Shown here: piece by piece, positions 10,447-22,346 of the stretch | Layout: the number at the start of each line of letters is the position of its first letter | Position numbering within the stretch: the stretch's first letter is position 1 | Assembly (NCBI GenBank): GCA_916700875.1 | Contig: CAKAKS010000067.1 | Coordinates: 9,079,591 to 9,143,590 of the forward strand | Direction: 5' to 3' | Source of the DNA: Sebastes aleutianus | Taxonomy: Eukaryota > Chordata > Actinopteri > Perciformes > Sebastidae | DNA: 64,000 nt | The notes under the pieces: generated by a model | Databases searched by the model: none | Seen by the model: the letters and a program-made list of their open reading frames with translations, nothing else | What the model was told of the DNA's origin: nothing | Program-made: the position numbers and the translations under genes

Positions 10447-11732
10447 AAGCTCGATTGAGAGATGCCAGTTGCATTTTTGCCACAGTCTATAATTGCTGCA
10501 CAATGATCTGGGAATTTGTATGACAAAGTGCGTGCACAGAGTACTTATTTGCATATCTCTGTAAAATCGGTGGAAATACAATGCATGAATAAATCACTGT
10601 GTTATGGGTTTAAACTGCACAGACAGTGTAGAGGAAGTCAGAGAAAGGCAAACTTAAACACACCAAATTCATCATCATGTGCCTGCCTCTCCCTATCTTT
10701 CTCCCTTGGGTTACATTGCTATAATTGCTTGTATGCTGCATGCCCCATGTTTAACAAAACGAAATATGACAGAGTCCAGATGTGTTCCAGTGATGTGAGA
10801 CTGGGAGACAGATGCAGCAGCTATACACTGGGCAGGAGGTGGGGGAGAGCATGAATTACAAAGCTGATGCTCCAGAGAGCTGACTGCGAATTTATGACCC
10901 AGAAATGTGTTTTGTGTTTTGTTTGTGGCATAAATTAGAGGAAAGGAACAGAGGAAACTCAAGTGTGCATTGACACAGTTGGAGTCAAAGTATGCACGGA
11001 CATGGGGAATAATCCGCGGGTTTTAAAGAGCTGTCTTTAATCTGTGGTGTTAACCGGTGCTGCTGCGTAGGTCTGGAGGCCTGGAGCAGCTTTCAGTATA
11101 GCTCTAAGCCTGTGCAATATAGGAAAGATACTGACACACAACAGATGTTTCTGAGCTTCTGACAGGGGCTTAAAACGTCTTTAAACTCTGTTACTGCGAA
11201 CAAATATTCCAAAATATGTTGTTCTAAGATATCCAAGAGAGAAAGGCTGAGTGAGATTGGTAATTTGTCTGTAGAAATAAATCCATGATATACTCGACTG
11301 AATACAGGCCGAGTGGTTGCGCAGGTGGAAGCCTCACCAGCCTGTCCAAGTGTCCTTATACTCTTATCTAACTCATTTTGAGTAGCTGTGGATAAGCAGC
11401 TCGGTGCCAAAAATGCAACATTTACTGTGTATTTTTATATTATACTTTCTAAATATAAATTTGGAAATAAACTCTCAATTTCAGCTGCAGAATCCAACCA
11501 CAACCACAACAGTCACCACACTCACTCACATCATCTGCACACCAATCCCCCATCTCATATTCAAGAGATTACTTTCCCTCAACAAATCAGCACACTCCCA
11601 CATTTACAACCAGTTTAGCCTGACATGTTTTCCACTTCCTCTGTATTTCCCACAAAACCAGGTCTTGGATTCACTGTGAACTCCCTTAAATTGATCTTTG
11701 TTGACTAATGTGCTCCATGTCAAAGACTTGCC
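10447..11732. other. Intergenic, nothing recognised
   Basis: No repeat copy, coding frame of interest or structured RNA was recognised. Short frames here are not supported by any motif. Confidence 0.5.
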
Positions 11733-12051
11733 GGTGTTACACCAAAATCTGTGACCGCAGAGAGACAGCAAAACATGAGGTCACCATTTCTGACGGCTGT
11801 TGTCAGAAAATGTGAACCCACTGAACCTGTGTAAGAAATGAGGCAAATACATGACAGAAAACACACAAAACTACATTGTTGAAAAACACAAATGTATTTT
11901 ACTATTTCTAATTTAAAGACATATTCACAGAACTCTAAAAGAAAAGCAAAAGATAAGTACAGTAGGGGTCACATTTTCTGACGACAGCCGTCAGAAATGG
12001 TGACCTTGTGTGTTGCTGACTATCTGCGGTCACAGATTTCAGTGTAACACC
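11733..12051. mobile_element. Inverted-repeat MITE, 319 bp
   Basis: The outer ends GGTGTTACAC and GTGTAACACC are perfect complements. The arms extend about 85 bp inward with small gaps and include TCACCATTTCTGACGGCTGT and its complement near 11980. The loop is AT-rich and non-coding. No clear target-site duplication was found. Confidence 0.75.
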
Positions 12052-12910
12052 TGTTCTGCTTAATTAATAGAATATATTAAAGAGGAGGAAAATAAATTAA
12101 ATTAATTAGTCTTTACACAATGTAGAGCAATAGAGAAATAAGCAGGTTGTTGGTGAAGATGCTGCTATTGTTCAAATATAATGTTATTGCCATCTCATTG
12201 TTATGAGAAGTAGTTCCCGTGACCTATACAGGTGAAAGAGCATTAGATTGCAGACTCCTGCAGAAGCTGCAAAGGATTAACATTAATTTCTGCAGCGTTT
12301 CCAACTTGCTCTAATGACTTTACCCTCACATACTTAATCATTTTCTTATCAAGACTTCCCCCCAGGTAATTAAGCTCACCTAGAGCATGGTGATGAAGTG
12401 GATATTCTCAGTCATAGAAAGAGAAAGAATATGAAAAAGAGAAACGCCAGAGAAGGAGCGACAGGAGAGATTCAGAGCTTTTCCTTATGTCACACTCCCT
12501 CATCTTTGGGCGGGGCATTCCTTTCCACACGGCAGCAGTAATTCAATAATTCAATTTAATCCTCAGTGATCATCTGTCACAGTTATTTAAGACACCGCTG
12601 TCCCGTCCTGAATGAAATATGTCTCCTATATATACAGATCGGCTCCTATACCATTTTCTGATGCGTATAAAAAAAAAAGATCATCCCTCAAACATCCCGG
12701 CTCCCAGTGAGGAGCCTTGGGATTCATGTGCAAATTACACATCATCAACGAGCACCGTATCACCTGCCACTGCATCATAGAAGAGCTTGTAGGAGACTGG
12801 GGAGAGGCCTGTTAGCCACAGGCACTTAACTCAGTCTCCAAAAGGTCACCAACATTTGATAACATGTTTGTGATTATTAGTATTTTTGCTAAATGAATGC
12901 AACGTATTCC

Positions 12911-12996
12911 CCCAAACTGCATGTGATTATCATAAGGTGGGCATGTCTGTAAAGGGGAGACTCGTGGGTACCCATAGAACCCAATTTCCATTCACA
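12911..12996 (-). mobile_element. Fragment of the 31270-31955 element
   Basis: The block containing GTGGGCATGTCTGTAAAGG and GGAGACTCGTGGGTACCC is the reverse complement of 31585-31650 with few differences. Confidence 0.7.
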
Positions 12997-14464
12997 TGGA
13001 ACCAATAATTAAAGTGAGAGGCATTGCACTCTAACAAACGTACGAACAGGAATGCAGCACATAGGAAAAGAGTGTCATTTAGGTTGTAGAACTTCAAGAG
13101 GCCATCATGTGGACCACATTCCTATTAATAGTGTCTACAGCATGCTCCACAATGCATCGGACCGCTCTGTCAGATATTCTACGTAGTAGAGTAGTGAAAC
13201 AGTTTTGCTACATTATAAACTACACATACAGAGAATTAAAAACATTGGAGAAAACAATAAAAACTTGATGCAAAAATTAACATTTGACAGATTCAAATGT
13301 GACGATGAGGCCCTCGATTCTTGCAGGTGTTGCAACGTTGTCAAGCAGTAGTGTGTCCATGCCGTTACTGCTCCTTGGGCGCTCCTTATTCCTCTCTTTC
13401 TCCAGTTATTTGCTTGTAACGTTACTCAACTACAGTAGGGCTCACATATACTGTAGTGTCAAAAATAGCTCCAGTGGATCTCCTCCTGAAATCTAACCGG
13501 CTTTGTTACAGTTCTGTATCTGCACAGAAGAAGCCATTCACTTTGCCCTCTAGCTTCCTTTACTAGTCAGACCCTCTTTCTGTGTGCAATATGATGGTTA
13601 ACAGCTCAAATATATATATCTGAAGCAGCATCAGGACCTACAGGGGGTTCAGTTCATTTCATTTCTTAAGCTTGGGCTGTACTGGCTAATTGGGGATGTA
13701 GAAACCTGGGATATGGGCTCAGTGAGAGATCAACTCCCTCCGGGAAACGTTGTCATCATTACTGTCTTATTTGCTGCAGGAGTCAGAAGGCTTCGCAGTT
13801 GGGGAGATAAAAGCGTTCCTCCCTTCTGAGGCCTTAGACATAAAGAAACAGTAGCTGAGAGCTTTTACGGATTTGAGGGAGATGATGGGCCATCAATTAA
13901 ACTGGAAACAACTACTCTGGTATGAGTTATTGAGGAGTGAAACATCTGCCTCCTGTTTAATTAGATGTGCAATCAGAATGAGGCTGGCATTATTCTATAT
14001 TTTCCTTGCTGCCAACAAATCCTATGAAAAGATCAAATCCCAACAATGCATTGGTCCGTCTACGATTTCTGTAACACGTAAGGGACCAATGGGCTTATGG
14101 CCAAGAAGCCATAAATCTTTAACAATATGTCACTAATAAATAGTTTCATTTTTAAAGTAGGCTGAGTAATTTCTTTAAACAGCTGTGCCTCGTAAGTTTC
14201 AAGAAAATGATACTCAAACAGGAATAAATTGTATATTTGTAAGGGACTATTTTCAGCCGTGGATTAATACACATTTGGTGCTCTAGTGATGATTTACAGC
14301 TGCAGAATGCTGTGTGGGAATGACTAAAAAAAACCTGCAGTGCCCATGTTCATTGTAAAGAAGCAATGTGTCACTCAGTGCAACATTGTGACTCATTGGT
14401 GTGTTTTTAATAGTTTTTCAGAAGGGTTCGCATGCAGTCTCGGAGAAAAACACTCAACGTATCC

Positions 14465-14503
14465 TCATACGAACTGTTTGATATCCTCAAACAGTTTGTA
14501 TGA
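14465..14503. repeat. 17-bp-arm hairpin
   Basis: Arm TCATACGAACTGTTTGA (14465-14481) and arm 14487-14503 are complementary with a single mismatch, separated by 5 bases. No terminator or RNA function can be assigned. Confidence 0.65.
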
Positions 14504-14544
14504 TATCGTACAAAAAGTTATTCCTCATTTTTCGGGCGTTTTCC

Positions 14545-14586
14545 TACGAATGTCCAGCAATGTGTGATGAATGTCCAGCAATGTGT
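14545..14586 (+). repeat. 21-bp tandem duplication
   Basis: The unit GAATGTCCAGCAATGTGTGAT is followed by a second copy that ends GTCAAT; the two share AATGTCCAGCAATGTGT exactly. Confidence 0.8.
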
Positions 14587-15007
14587 CAATTTCCGCTTGT
14601 TACATGCATACAGTCTATTCAAAATAAACTTTCATCTTCACAGGAAATAACTTAGTTAGATTTAGGAAAAGATTTTGGTTTGGGTTAAAAATAACTACAG
14701 AAGAGGTGTTACTGAAGTACAGAAGTTACAGTATATGACAAATAAATCAATGTTGACTTCTGGTTTCACACGGGGTACAAACATCGGTCTCCTGGGCGAA
14801 ATTCAGGTGTTTTTTGACCCACTCACACACCCCGACTTCCATCCCACTCTGCGTTTGTCGCTCCTTATCCTTCCTTCACGATTCACGTGGATTAGATACA
14901 AATTAATTTTTATGGGATATAGATGAATTACAGTGCATTACATTATTCGTAAGTATAGCTAAGTATATGTAGTGTATGAGAACAAGCTGACCCACTTCGC
15001 TACATGA

Positions 15008-15487
15008 CATGTGTAGGATCTGGTGGTATCTAGCGGTGAGGTGAGGACGTTGCAACCAACTGAAGCCTCTCCTGTGTGCCAAGCGTTGTGGAAAGCTACG
15101 GTGGCACGAAAATATGAATGGCCCTCTCTAGAGCCAGATGGAGAAGAGCCAGTGCGTAGAGTGTGTGTACCTGGCAAGTGAGTGGTGAAGCAAGGGAGAG
15201 AGAGTGGCGGCAACGGGAGTGAATAACGTTATCGACTCTGGCCCAAGCAGGAAATGTTAACAGAGTTTGGTTTGTCTGTTCTGGGCTACTGTAGAAACAT
15301 GGCGGTGCAACTTGGCGGTCTCTGTGGAGAGGACCAGCTACCTATGAAGTTATAAACGGCTCATTCTAAGGTAACGAAAACACAACGATTCTTATTATCA
15401 GGTGATTATACACTAAAGAAAACATAGTTATTAATATTATATTGCATTTTTGCCAATAGATCCCCCTAGTTGTTACAAACTGTTCCT
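15008..15487 (+). mobile_element. TTAA-family element F5, plus orientation
   Basis: Begins at TGTGTAGGATCTGGTGG; the outer few bases have decayed. It ends at GTTACAAACTGTTCCT, directly before TTAA at 15488-15491. Diagnostic internal blocks, CTGTAGAAACATGGCGGT and GGCTCATTCTAAGGTAACGA, are shared with copies at 24216, 33711 and 51023. Non-coding. Confidence 0.75.
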
Positions 15488-18400
15488 TTAAATATACAAC
15501 CCATTTGCTATACCTGATATAGTTTATAACCTGAATTATCCGTCATGAATTCCCCAAAGGATCACACTATCCAACTCCGACATCCTCATGTATAAATCAC
15601 AACAGCCGCTATCAGTGCACAAAATAGGGGCAAGAAGAAATAACAGTAAAGAAAGTATTCTTCTTCCCCAAACCAATCTGCAATTAATAATAATTAAACA
15701 CACACACATCAAACTGTTGACCTTCAGTTTCGACTGAAGCTACCCCATGTTCATTATCTTGCACAATGGCAACTCAAACAGTGGAAGGGAGGAGCTCCTC
15801 ATAAATCACACCAGAGTTTCCCAACGTAACCATCAGCTGCACCATTGTCTACTCAGGTGCTGTAGGGAGAAGACCTTCTTCTGATGAATGACCATTAGGG
15901 TCCATCTGCAGCTTGTGGTTGTGGTTAATGAGATGCGTGACAGCGTACCGACTGATACAGGTCATGGAGACATATGCATGCCATGCATCTCTGACTGGAA
16001 ATGGAACGAGATCCAGTTGTAGCAGGCGCGGGGACCAGTAGCTGGGTTTCCAAGGAGAAAAGATCATGCGAGCCTGTACGAGTGGGAGGGTGGGAGTGGA
16101 GAGCAGCAGGTGAACACTTGCTCCCAGCAGGTAGCCGGTTCCCACCGGTGACCTTGTTTCATTTCCATGGTATAAATGTCTGATGAATAGGCAACCAAGG
16201 ACCTGAACAGGAATAGATGCCAGCGTTAGCTCACATATCATCAGCTGGCAACACTAATGGGAATTCATGGGTAAAATATGGAGAACGTAATGGAAACTTG
16301 CCCTACATAGAGAGAACTCGGACACCTCCTTTAAGGCTGAACTGAGTTGTGCCAAAGTTTGCCAAAAGAAAATATAAAAACTTTCCTTTTTCCACCACTT
16401 TCTCTGCTTATGAAGAGGATAATAAACAGCAATGAGCAGAGTGGGCATTATCTCAAGAAAAGACAGTAATTACAATCCTCAACATCAAAAGCTCTGTTCC
16501 TCCTAAACTGCAGGATCATGAATCCTTTAGGCTGATCAGCTACAACAAAGAAGCTGTTTTTTCCACTGTTTGGCTTCACGGCCACATTTTGCAGTGCAGC
16601 GAGGCAGTTGCGCAATCAGAGCTAATTCTCTCTGGTTTGTAAGATGCAAGCTTCATGGGCTCTCCGTAAGAAAAGCTTCTTTGATCTCCCATCCTAGATA
16701 ATATAGGTCATCTCTTCAGGGAGAAACAACAAAGACCAAATGAGGCGGAAAATACCATTCAACCCACCTCGGTGGAGCAAGAAGCAAATAGTCCCTCCAA
16801 TGCAGCGTTACGGACCACAACAAATAGCCTAACAGACCTCTTTTCAGGGTCTTGATCTTTGGCATTTGCAACACAACGGTCCATCAGCTTGTGTACTGAC
16901 GAGAGAAAAAGCTATTTTTTTAAAACGTGAAATATTGCATCTGTCATTTCCTATTCTGCTGCCTGTATGTGGAGCCTGTTCAGACTGGGTATCCATGGCA
17001 ACCGTTTTATAATACCTCGCGAAACACCTTAGAAGAGGTTCCTTTTTATCCGGGCTGGAGGGCTGGGACAGAGGCGGCGGAGAATCAAATGAGAGGGCAG
17101 AAGTGACAGCTGAAGGGTCTGTACATAGAATTTTTTTTTTGCCAGCTGACGTCTTTGTGAGTCGCCCCCTCAAAACACATGACTTGCAAAATGGATATGG
17201 GAAATAAAGAAATGGAGCTCACCCTGAGAGACCAGAGGAAATATGATGACATAAGATATTGTCTGTTTTTATAGCAGGGCCAAAATGTCCAAGAAAAACC
17301 TCTTTTGCAGATTTAGAGATTCAACTTAGAAAGATACCATCGTTGCATGTGATTCAGTGAGACATTGCTGGCACTGACATTCACCGTACAGGGGCATGGT
17401 CTCCGGGTCCTGTAGGACGAGTCCAGTCATGTGGAATTCAGCAGGCGTGAGCATGACTGGGAGGGGGGCACACAGCCAGCTGGGTCTTCTGCAGGGGTGA
17501 GCCGGAGCCCATGCCAGGAGCTGACAGGACCAATCAGGGAAGAGCTCAGACCTCATCCATGCATGCTAATCAGCCCGTCAGAGGAGCCCGGGTCGAGGGC
17601 GTCTGCAGGGGTTCATCGCCATGGATACAGCAGCAGTCACACGATATTACCTGAGCAGGTAAACCAAGCGGAAGAAATGTGGCGTCCTGGCATTGGCTGC
17701 ATGACCTTCAGTTACGTCACCGCTTCTCAGAACAGTCACAGACTGCAGGGTGAGAAAGCAGAAATATTGACATTTTTGGGTATTTTCATGGACTTAGTAG
17801 CTTAGTAGCTAAAGCATCCCTTGATTAATGAAGGAATACAAAACTGAATATTTTTCCATTGTTCTCTGCAAAATAATAACATTGGGTCAGGAAAAAGGAG
17901 AAAACAAGAACACAGAGTTTTTAAAAATATGTAGGCTATGGCAAAAAGAAGTCGTTCATCATTTCAGCACAATCCTATAAGTGGATTTTTTGGCTAATGT
18001 GGCTAGTTTGTCTTTTTCACAGCTCCACTCTTTTTTTCTATTTTCAGTTGTGTGACACACATGGTGTTACCTCAACTTTGTTTTGGAGACTATAGGTGGT
18101 TTGATGGGAGACCAACAAGAAAACTCTCCCGAGTGTGTTTTATCTCTTTTGGATAAGCTCTTTAATCATATTAAAAGGCTCCTCTGAGTCACCAGAGTGA
18201 GTGACACAAACCCATCAGTAAATGATAGATAGATGGGAATGCTGGGACTTTATTGTATTATTTTGACTTTGGAGAGTCAAATATGCTGTAAATTTGATGC
18301 GATTCTCTCCAAAACTGATTATTCATCCAACAAGGCAGTCCTTTTTTAATGCATATATTTAGCACATTAATCACTTATCTCCGTCACAACATTTCCCAGT

Positions 18401-19198
18401 TGTGTAGTCTGAAAAACTGCATTTCCAATCGAAAGGGTTTCATCTCAGTGGGCGACCTAACACAACCACTTTTGACTGCTTTTATCCGGAGTATCTTTGA
18501 GGTCATTCATCTTTTTATATGCTAATATTTTAATCAGCATTTCCCAGTGAATTAAAGCTTGGCAGGGCTCAGACTCATTTGTGTTATCGGGCAAATTAAC
18601 CTTTACTGCTGGAAGGACAGTTGAAAATCCTAACGGCCCGATTGTATTCAGAAGATAGTCATTTCTCCTCAGTAAACTGAATAATATGAATTGAGTAACG
18701 ACGTGTCAGTGGTATATTCTGATGAGAAAATTCAGTTTCTTTCCACATATTGGATTATTGACCTACATTCGCACCTTTCTGAACCACAAATGTGGAATAT
18801 AATGAAACACATTAACCATAAACGTATGATTGTGACCTCACAACACACTGGCAGCATTATGGAGATCAAATAAATATTGATTACAAGTTATTCTCATATC
18901 TTTTCAAGTTCAGGGAGAGGTCAGAGATCCTATTGATACACAATCTGTTATGTGATTGATCTTTTGCATTAAAAGGTGACATCAAAAAATAAAATAATGG
19001 TTAGGAAGAGACACAAAGCAGAGTAAAGTTTGATCAAAGAGAAAAACTTAAATAGGGCATTGTGCTTCGCAAGGGAGGCAAAGAACATCAAAGGGAAGGA
19101 ATAAATTCAGTCTGCTTTTACACAATGTTAAACCCACATTAATGGATTTTTAGGCAACGTGGGGCGGCACAACAAGCTGTAAACACAACTTTGACATA
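15488..19198. other. Intergenic, nothing recognised
   Basis: No repeat copies or coding exons were recognised. The segment 17420-17650 is more G+C-rich than its surroundings, and one X-box-like half palindrome occurs at 16989-17002. Both are weak observations. Confidence 0.45.
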
Positions 19199-19481
19199 TT
19201 ACCACCTTATAAAGTTGATATGGCGAACGTTGTAGCAGACAGTTTCCTATTTTAACATCTGGCAGATACAGAGTATTAGTATTAGGCGTTGTGTTTCTGG
19301 CCAACTGATGAACCTAAGTCCGATAGTCACTCTCCGTAAAGCTCCGTTTTTGGTCTGCAGGGAAATAACTGGCTCTTTAGCTGCTAAATCCTCCACCATG
19401 TGCACCAGCTGGTCGCCAACTGTGTCTATCTGCTGTTTGGTGCTCGGCCGGTAGCGTGCAGTGGGTTTTTATCAGGCGGCA

Positions 19482-20095
19482 ACCTCCGGGTCTGAGAAGT
19501 GAAGCCAATGTGGAAGTGCCTTAAACTTGCATTCTTTCTAACAGCCAGCAGGGGGCGACTCCTCTGGTTGCAAAAAGAAGTCTGATTGTATAGAAGTCTA
19601 TGAGAAAATGAGCCTACTTCTCACTTGATTTATTACCTCAGTAAACATTGTAAACATGAGTTTATGGTCTCAAACACTAGTTTCAAGTCTTCTTCAATAC
19701 AGCATGATGTTCATTTAGTAAATTATGGTCCCATTTAGAGTCAAATAGACCATAAAGCAGTGTATGCTTTAAGGCGTGGCTACCTTGGGATTGACAGGTT
19801 GCTACCACGGCGTTGTCCGGTCTGGGAGTTGTCTGCGTTTTCGTTTTAGAACTTTAACCCTTTCACAGTGTGTTTTCACTTCATGAAAGTTAATTCTAAC
19901 AGTTTGGTCGCCTAAAAAAATTTCTTATTCAGCATTAGGTTGTACTTAGCTCCACCCACTCGTATCACTTCTGGTTGCATAAAATCAAGATGGCAACGGC
20001 CAAAATGCCGAACTCATGGCTTCAAAACAGCAGTCCATAAAAACCAATGGGTGATGTCCCAGTGACTACGTCCACTTCTTATATACAGTCTATGG
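19482..20095 (+). mobile_element. Interspersed repeat F7 ending in the CTTATATACAGTCTATGG motif
   Basis: Starts with AACCTCCGGGTCTGAGAAGTG and ends with CTTATATACAGTCTATGG. Related copies occur at 33959-34195 (plus) and at the right edge, 63899-64000 (minus). The shared blocks include GGTTGTACTTAGCTCCACCC and GGCCAAAATGCCGAACTC. The class (SINE or non-autonomous DNA element) is not decided from the sequence. Confidence 0.7.
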
Positions 20096-21347
20096 TTTTT
20101 ATCAGAGCTCTTGCTGATAACAGCTGCCAGCTCTGGAAATCATGCTGATGAGAGCGGTGAGAGTGAACCAAAACAGTTTTGGGCCATAAAATCAAAACCA
20201 TGAGCTGAAATATGCTTAAACTGAGGTGAACTGCAGCGTCAGGGGAAACGTTCTCTGTGGGTTTATCACTACGAGCTACCCCTTTCACATACACTTTGTT
20301 ATTTGATACATCTTAGATATGAAATATTGATGCAGCTTTAATATAGTACCACATCGAATGCAATGTGGTAAAATGTTCCAGCAGCTACAGTAGGATGAAA
20401 ACCAATAGCATCCTCTGAGGAGGGCATTGCAGTACTCCAACCGACAAGTGGTAAATTCTGATTTCTCTGCAGTTACCTGTGACGAGAAGCCTTTTACTTT
20501 ATATTTTTAGCCATGCTTGCAGCGTGGCTCTAGGGATGGCAGTGTCAGTCTGTCGGTCAGTCCACCACTTTGGTTAGGACTGTAATATCACTATACGGAT
20601 GGACTGTTTTTGTTAATTTGATGACGTGGCTGTGTAACATACGGTCCAAGTAAACAATACAAACAAGACCTTTGTGTTAAACCTTGTTATCTCCTGGAAA
20701 CCAAGCCAAAAAACACATTTTGTCACAGTAGGCTACGGGTTATTATAGTAAACATTCCCGACTGCCAAAAAGCCTCGTAACATTATGAGTGCGGGCAGCA
20801 GAACATGTTGTGTAAAACCACTCAGACACGCTGTACACTCTACCGTTATCACCTTCTGGAGAGAGCGAGTGGGAGACAGAATAAAAGGAGAGAGTTGGTG
20901 GAAGTGAGGGAAATACAACAACAAAGCAGGTTGTACACTGGCCTAAGACCAAACGGTCCAGTGAGAGTGCCTACTCATCACTTTCCTGTGAAACACACTT
21001 AGAGCAGTGGAGTGTGGCAGGACAATGACTGATGGGCTCTTTTGTTTTAACTACATTATCGACACAGACAGTTGCTTATGTGCTCTGACTTTGCTGTATG
21101 TTAATAAGGCCCTTGATGTGCATCATCAACTCATAACCATATAAATGGATTTTTTGTATATAAAAATCAATAAAAAGGAAGATCGTAGCTGTCTGACCCG
21201 CAACTTTGCTGTTTTGGTTCACTCTCACTGCTCTCATAGCGATGCTTTTGGCCACAGCAGGCAACTGTTTTCAGAGACAGATGGTTTGTGACACAGAACT
21301 ATCTAAGACGCCGTCATTAGAAACTGTTTGGAAAAGGGCAGGCACTT

Positions 21348-21602
21348 TCAAAAATTCTTGGCAGTTGATTGGATGAACAATTCGTCAATCAAACTCTTAC
21401 CGAAGCCAGTCGAGAGAAGAGTGAAAACACGTTTTCCATCGAGAAAAGCCGTCAGTGCCGTTCTTTGCTCTTCATCCAATGAAGAAATACTCTCCAGCTC
21501 TGATATAACTGAGGCTATTGCAGCATCTACGCTAACCTCTGTAGAAGCCGCCACTGTTGTTTTGACCAAACAGTCGCCTCTCTGTGTCGTCACATCACAC
21601 AC
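21348..21602 (-). pseudogene. RecQ-like helicase N-terminal fragment
   Basis: An 84-residue minus-strand frame contains DEEQRTALTAFLDGKRVF followed by STGFGKSLI, which has the spacing of a superfamily-2 helicase Q-motif region and Walker A loop (GFGKS). RecQ-type proteins read PTGFGKS followed by an aromatic-Gln pair; here the proline is serine and the following residues have decayed, and the frame ends 14 residues after the loop. No other helicase motif follows. I interpret it as a captured or degraded fragment inside the surrounding inverted-repeat element. The host gene or transposon family is not identified. Confidence 0.55.
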
Positions 21603-22346
21603 ACCTGAACCACGCCCGTAGATGCCAGTAGCTGACGCTGATTGGTCCGGTCACTGGCTTGCCAGACTCTCTTTATACATCCATGGGACACAACGCATTA
21701 CTTGATAACAAAGAGTATAGAAACAAAGACACGAAACTTTGGTATTTTTTTGACAGCGGCTGCTGTCGCCATTTTGGACTGATAACGCTTATAATGTTTA
21801 TAATATCTTATTGTTCGACACAGGCCATTTCGGTAGAATATGACAATAGAATAGAAATAATTTTGTTTTACTTTTGTGCGGCACCTTTTAGGTGGACGTT
21901 TTACTGGCGCCCAGTAGTCTCTTTCCGTCCAAAATGGCGGAAGCGTCGCTTTACTGCTGGGTGCTGATGTTGCAATGGAATGAACAATTGACTTTCATTT
22001 CTTGGCAATATACGCTTTACATGTGATATGTGATCCAGCGATTCTCGCGTGATCTCGTGACATCCCGAGAATTCAGCTGCCATGCACGGTAACTAATTAC
22101 CTACCTGCTCAGCACCAAGAACAGACAGAAAGACACAGTTAGTGACTAGCTAATGAACATAGTGGAGCATTTAGTGGCTAAAGAGCCTGATATTTCCCTT
22201 AGAAATTGAAAACAGAGTTAATTTAGCACTTACACACCCCAGGTAGACATGAACACAACTATTAGCCTAATGCTGATGTTGCTCTGTATCTGCTGGATGT
22301 GTAATTACGCAACTTTTTGTTCACCATATCAATGTAGAAGGTGGTG

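Larger units (their letters stand above)
12052..15007. other. Intergenic with minor repeats
   Basis: It contains a fragment (12911-12996) that is the inverse of part of the element at 31270-31955, a hairpin (14465-14503) and a 21-bp tandem duplication (14545-14586). Otherwise nothing is recognised. Confidence 0.5.
19199..22346. mobile_element. Composite 3.1-kb inverted-repeat DNA element
   Basis: About 200 bp at 19199-19400 is repeated in inverse orientation at 22150-22346. The matching blocks are CTCTTTAGCTGCTAAAT, GGCAGATACAGAG and GATATGGCGAAC against their complements. Between the arms lie a separate repeat (19482-20095) and a helicase-like coding fragment (21348-21602, minus). The exact ends and the target-site duplication were not resolved, so the outer limits are approximate. 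Confidence 0.5.
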
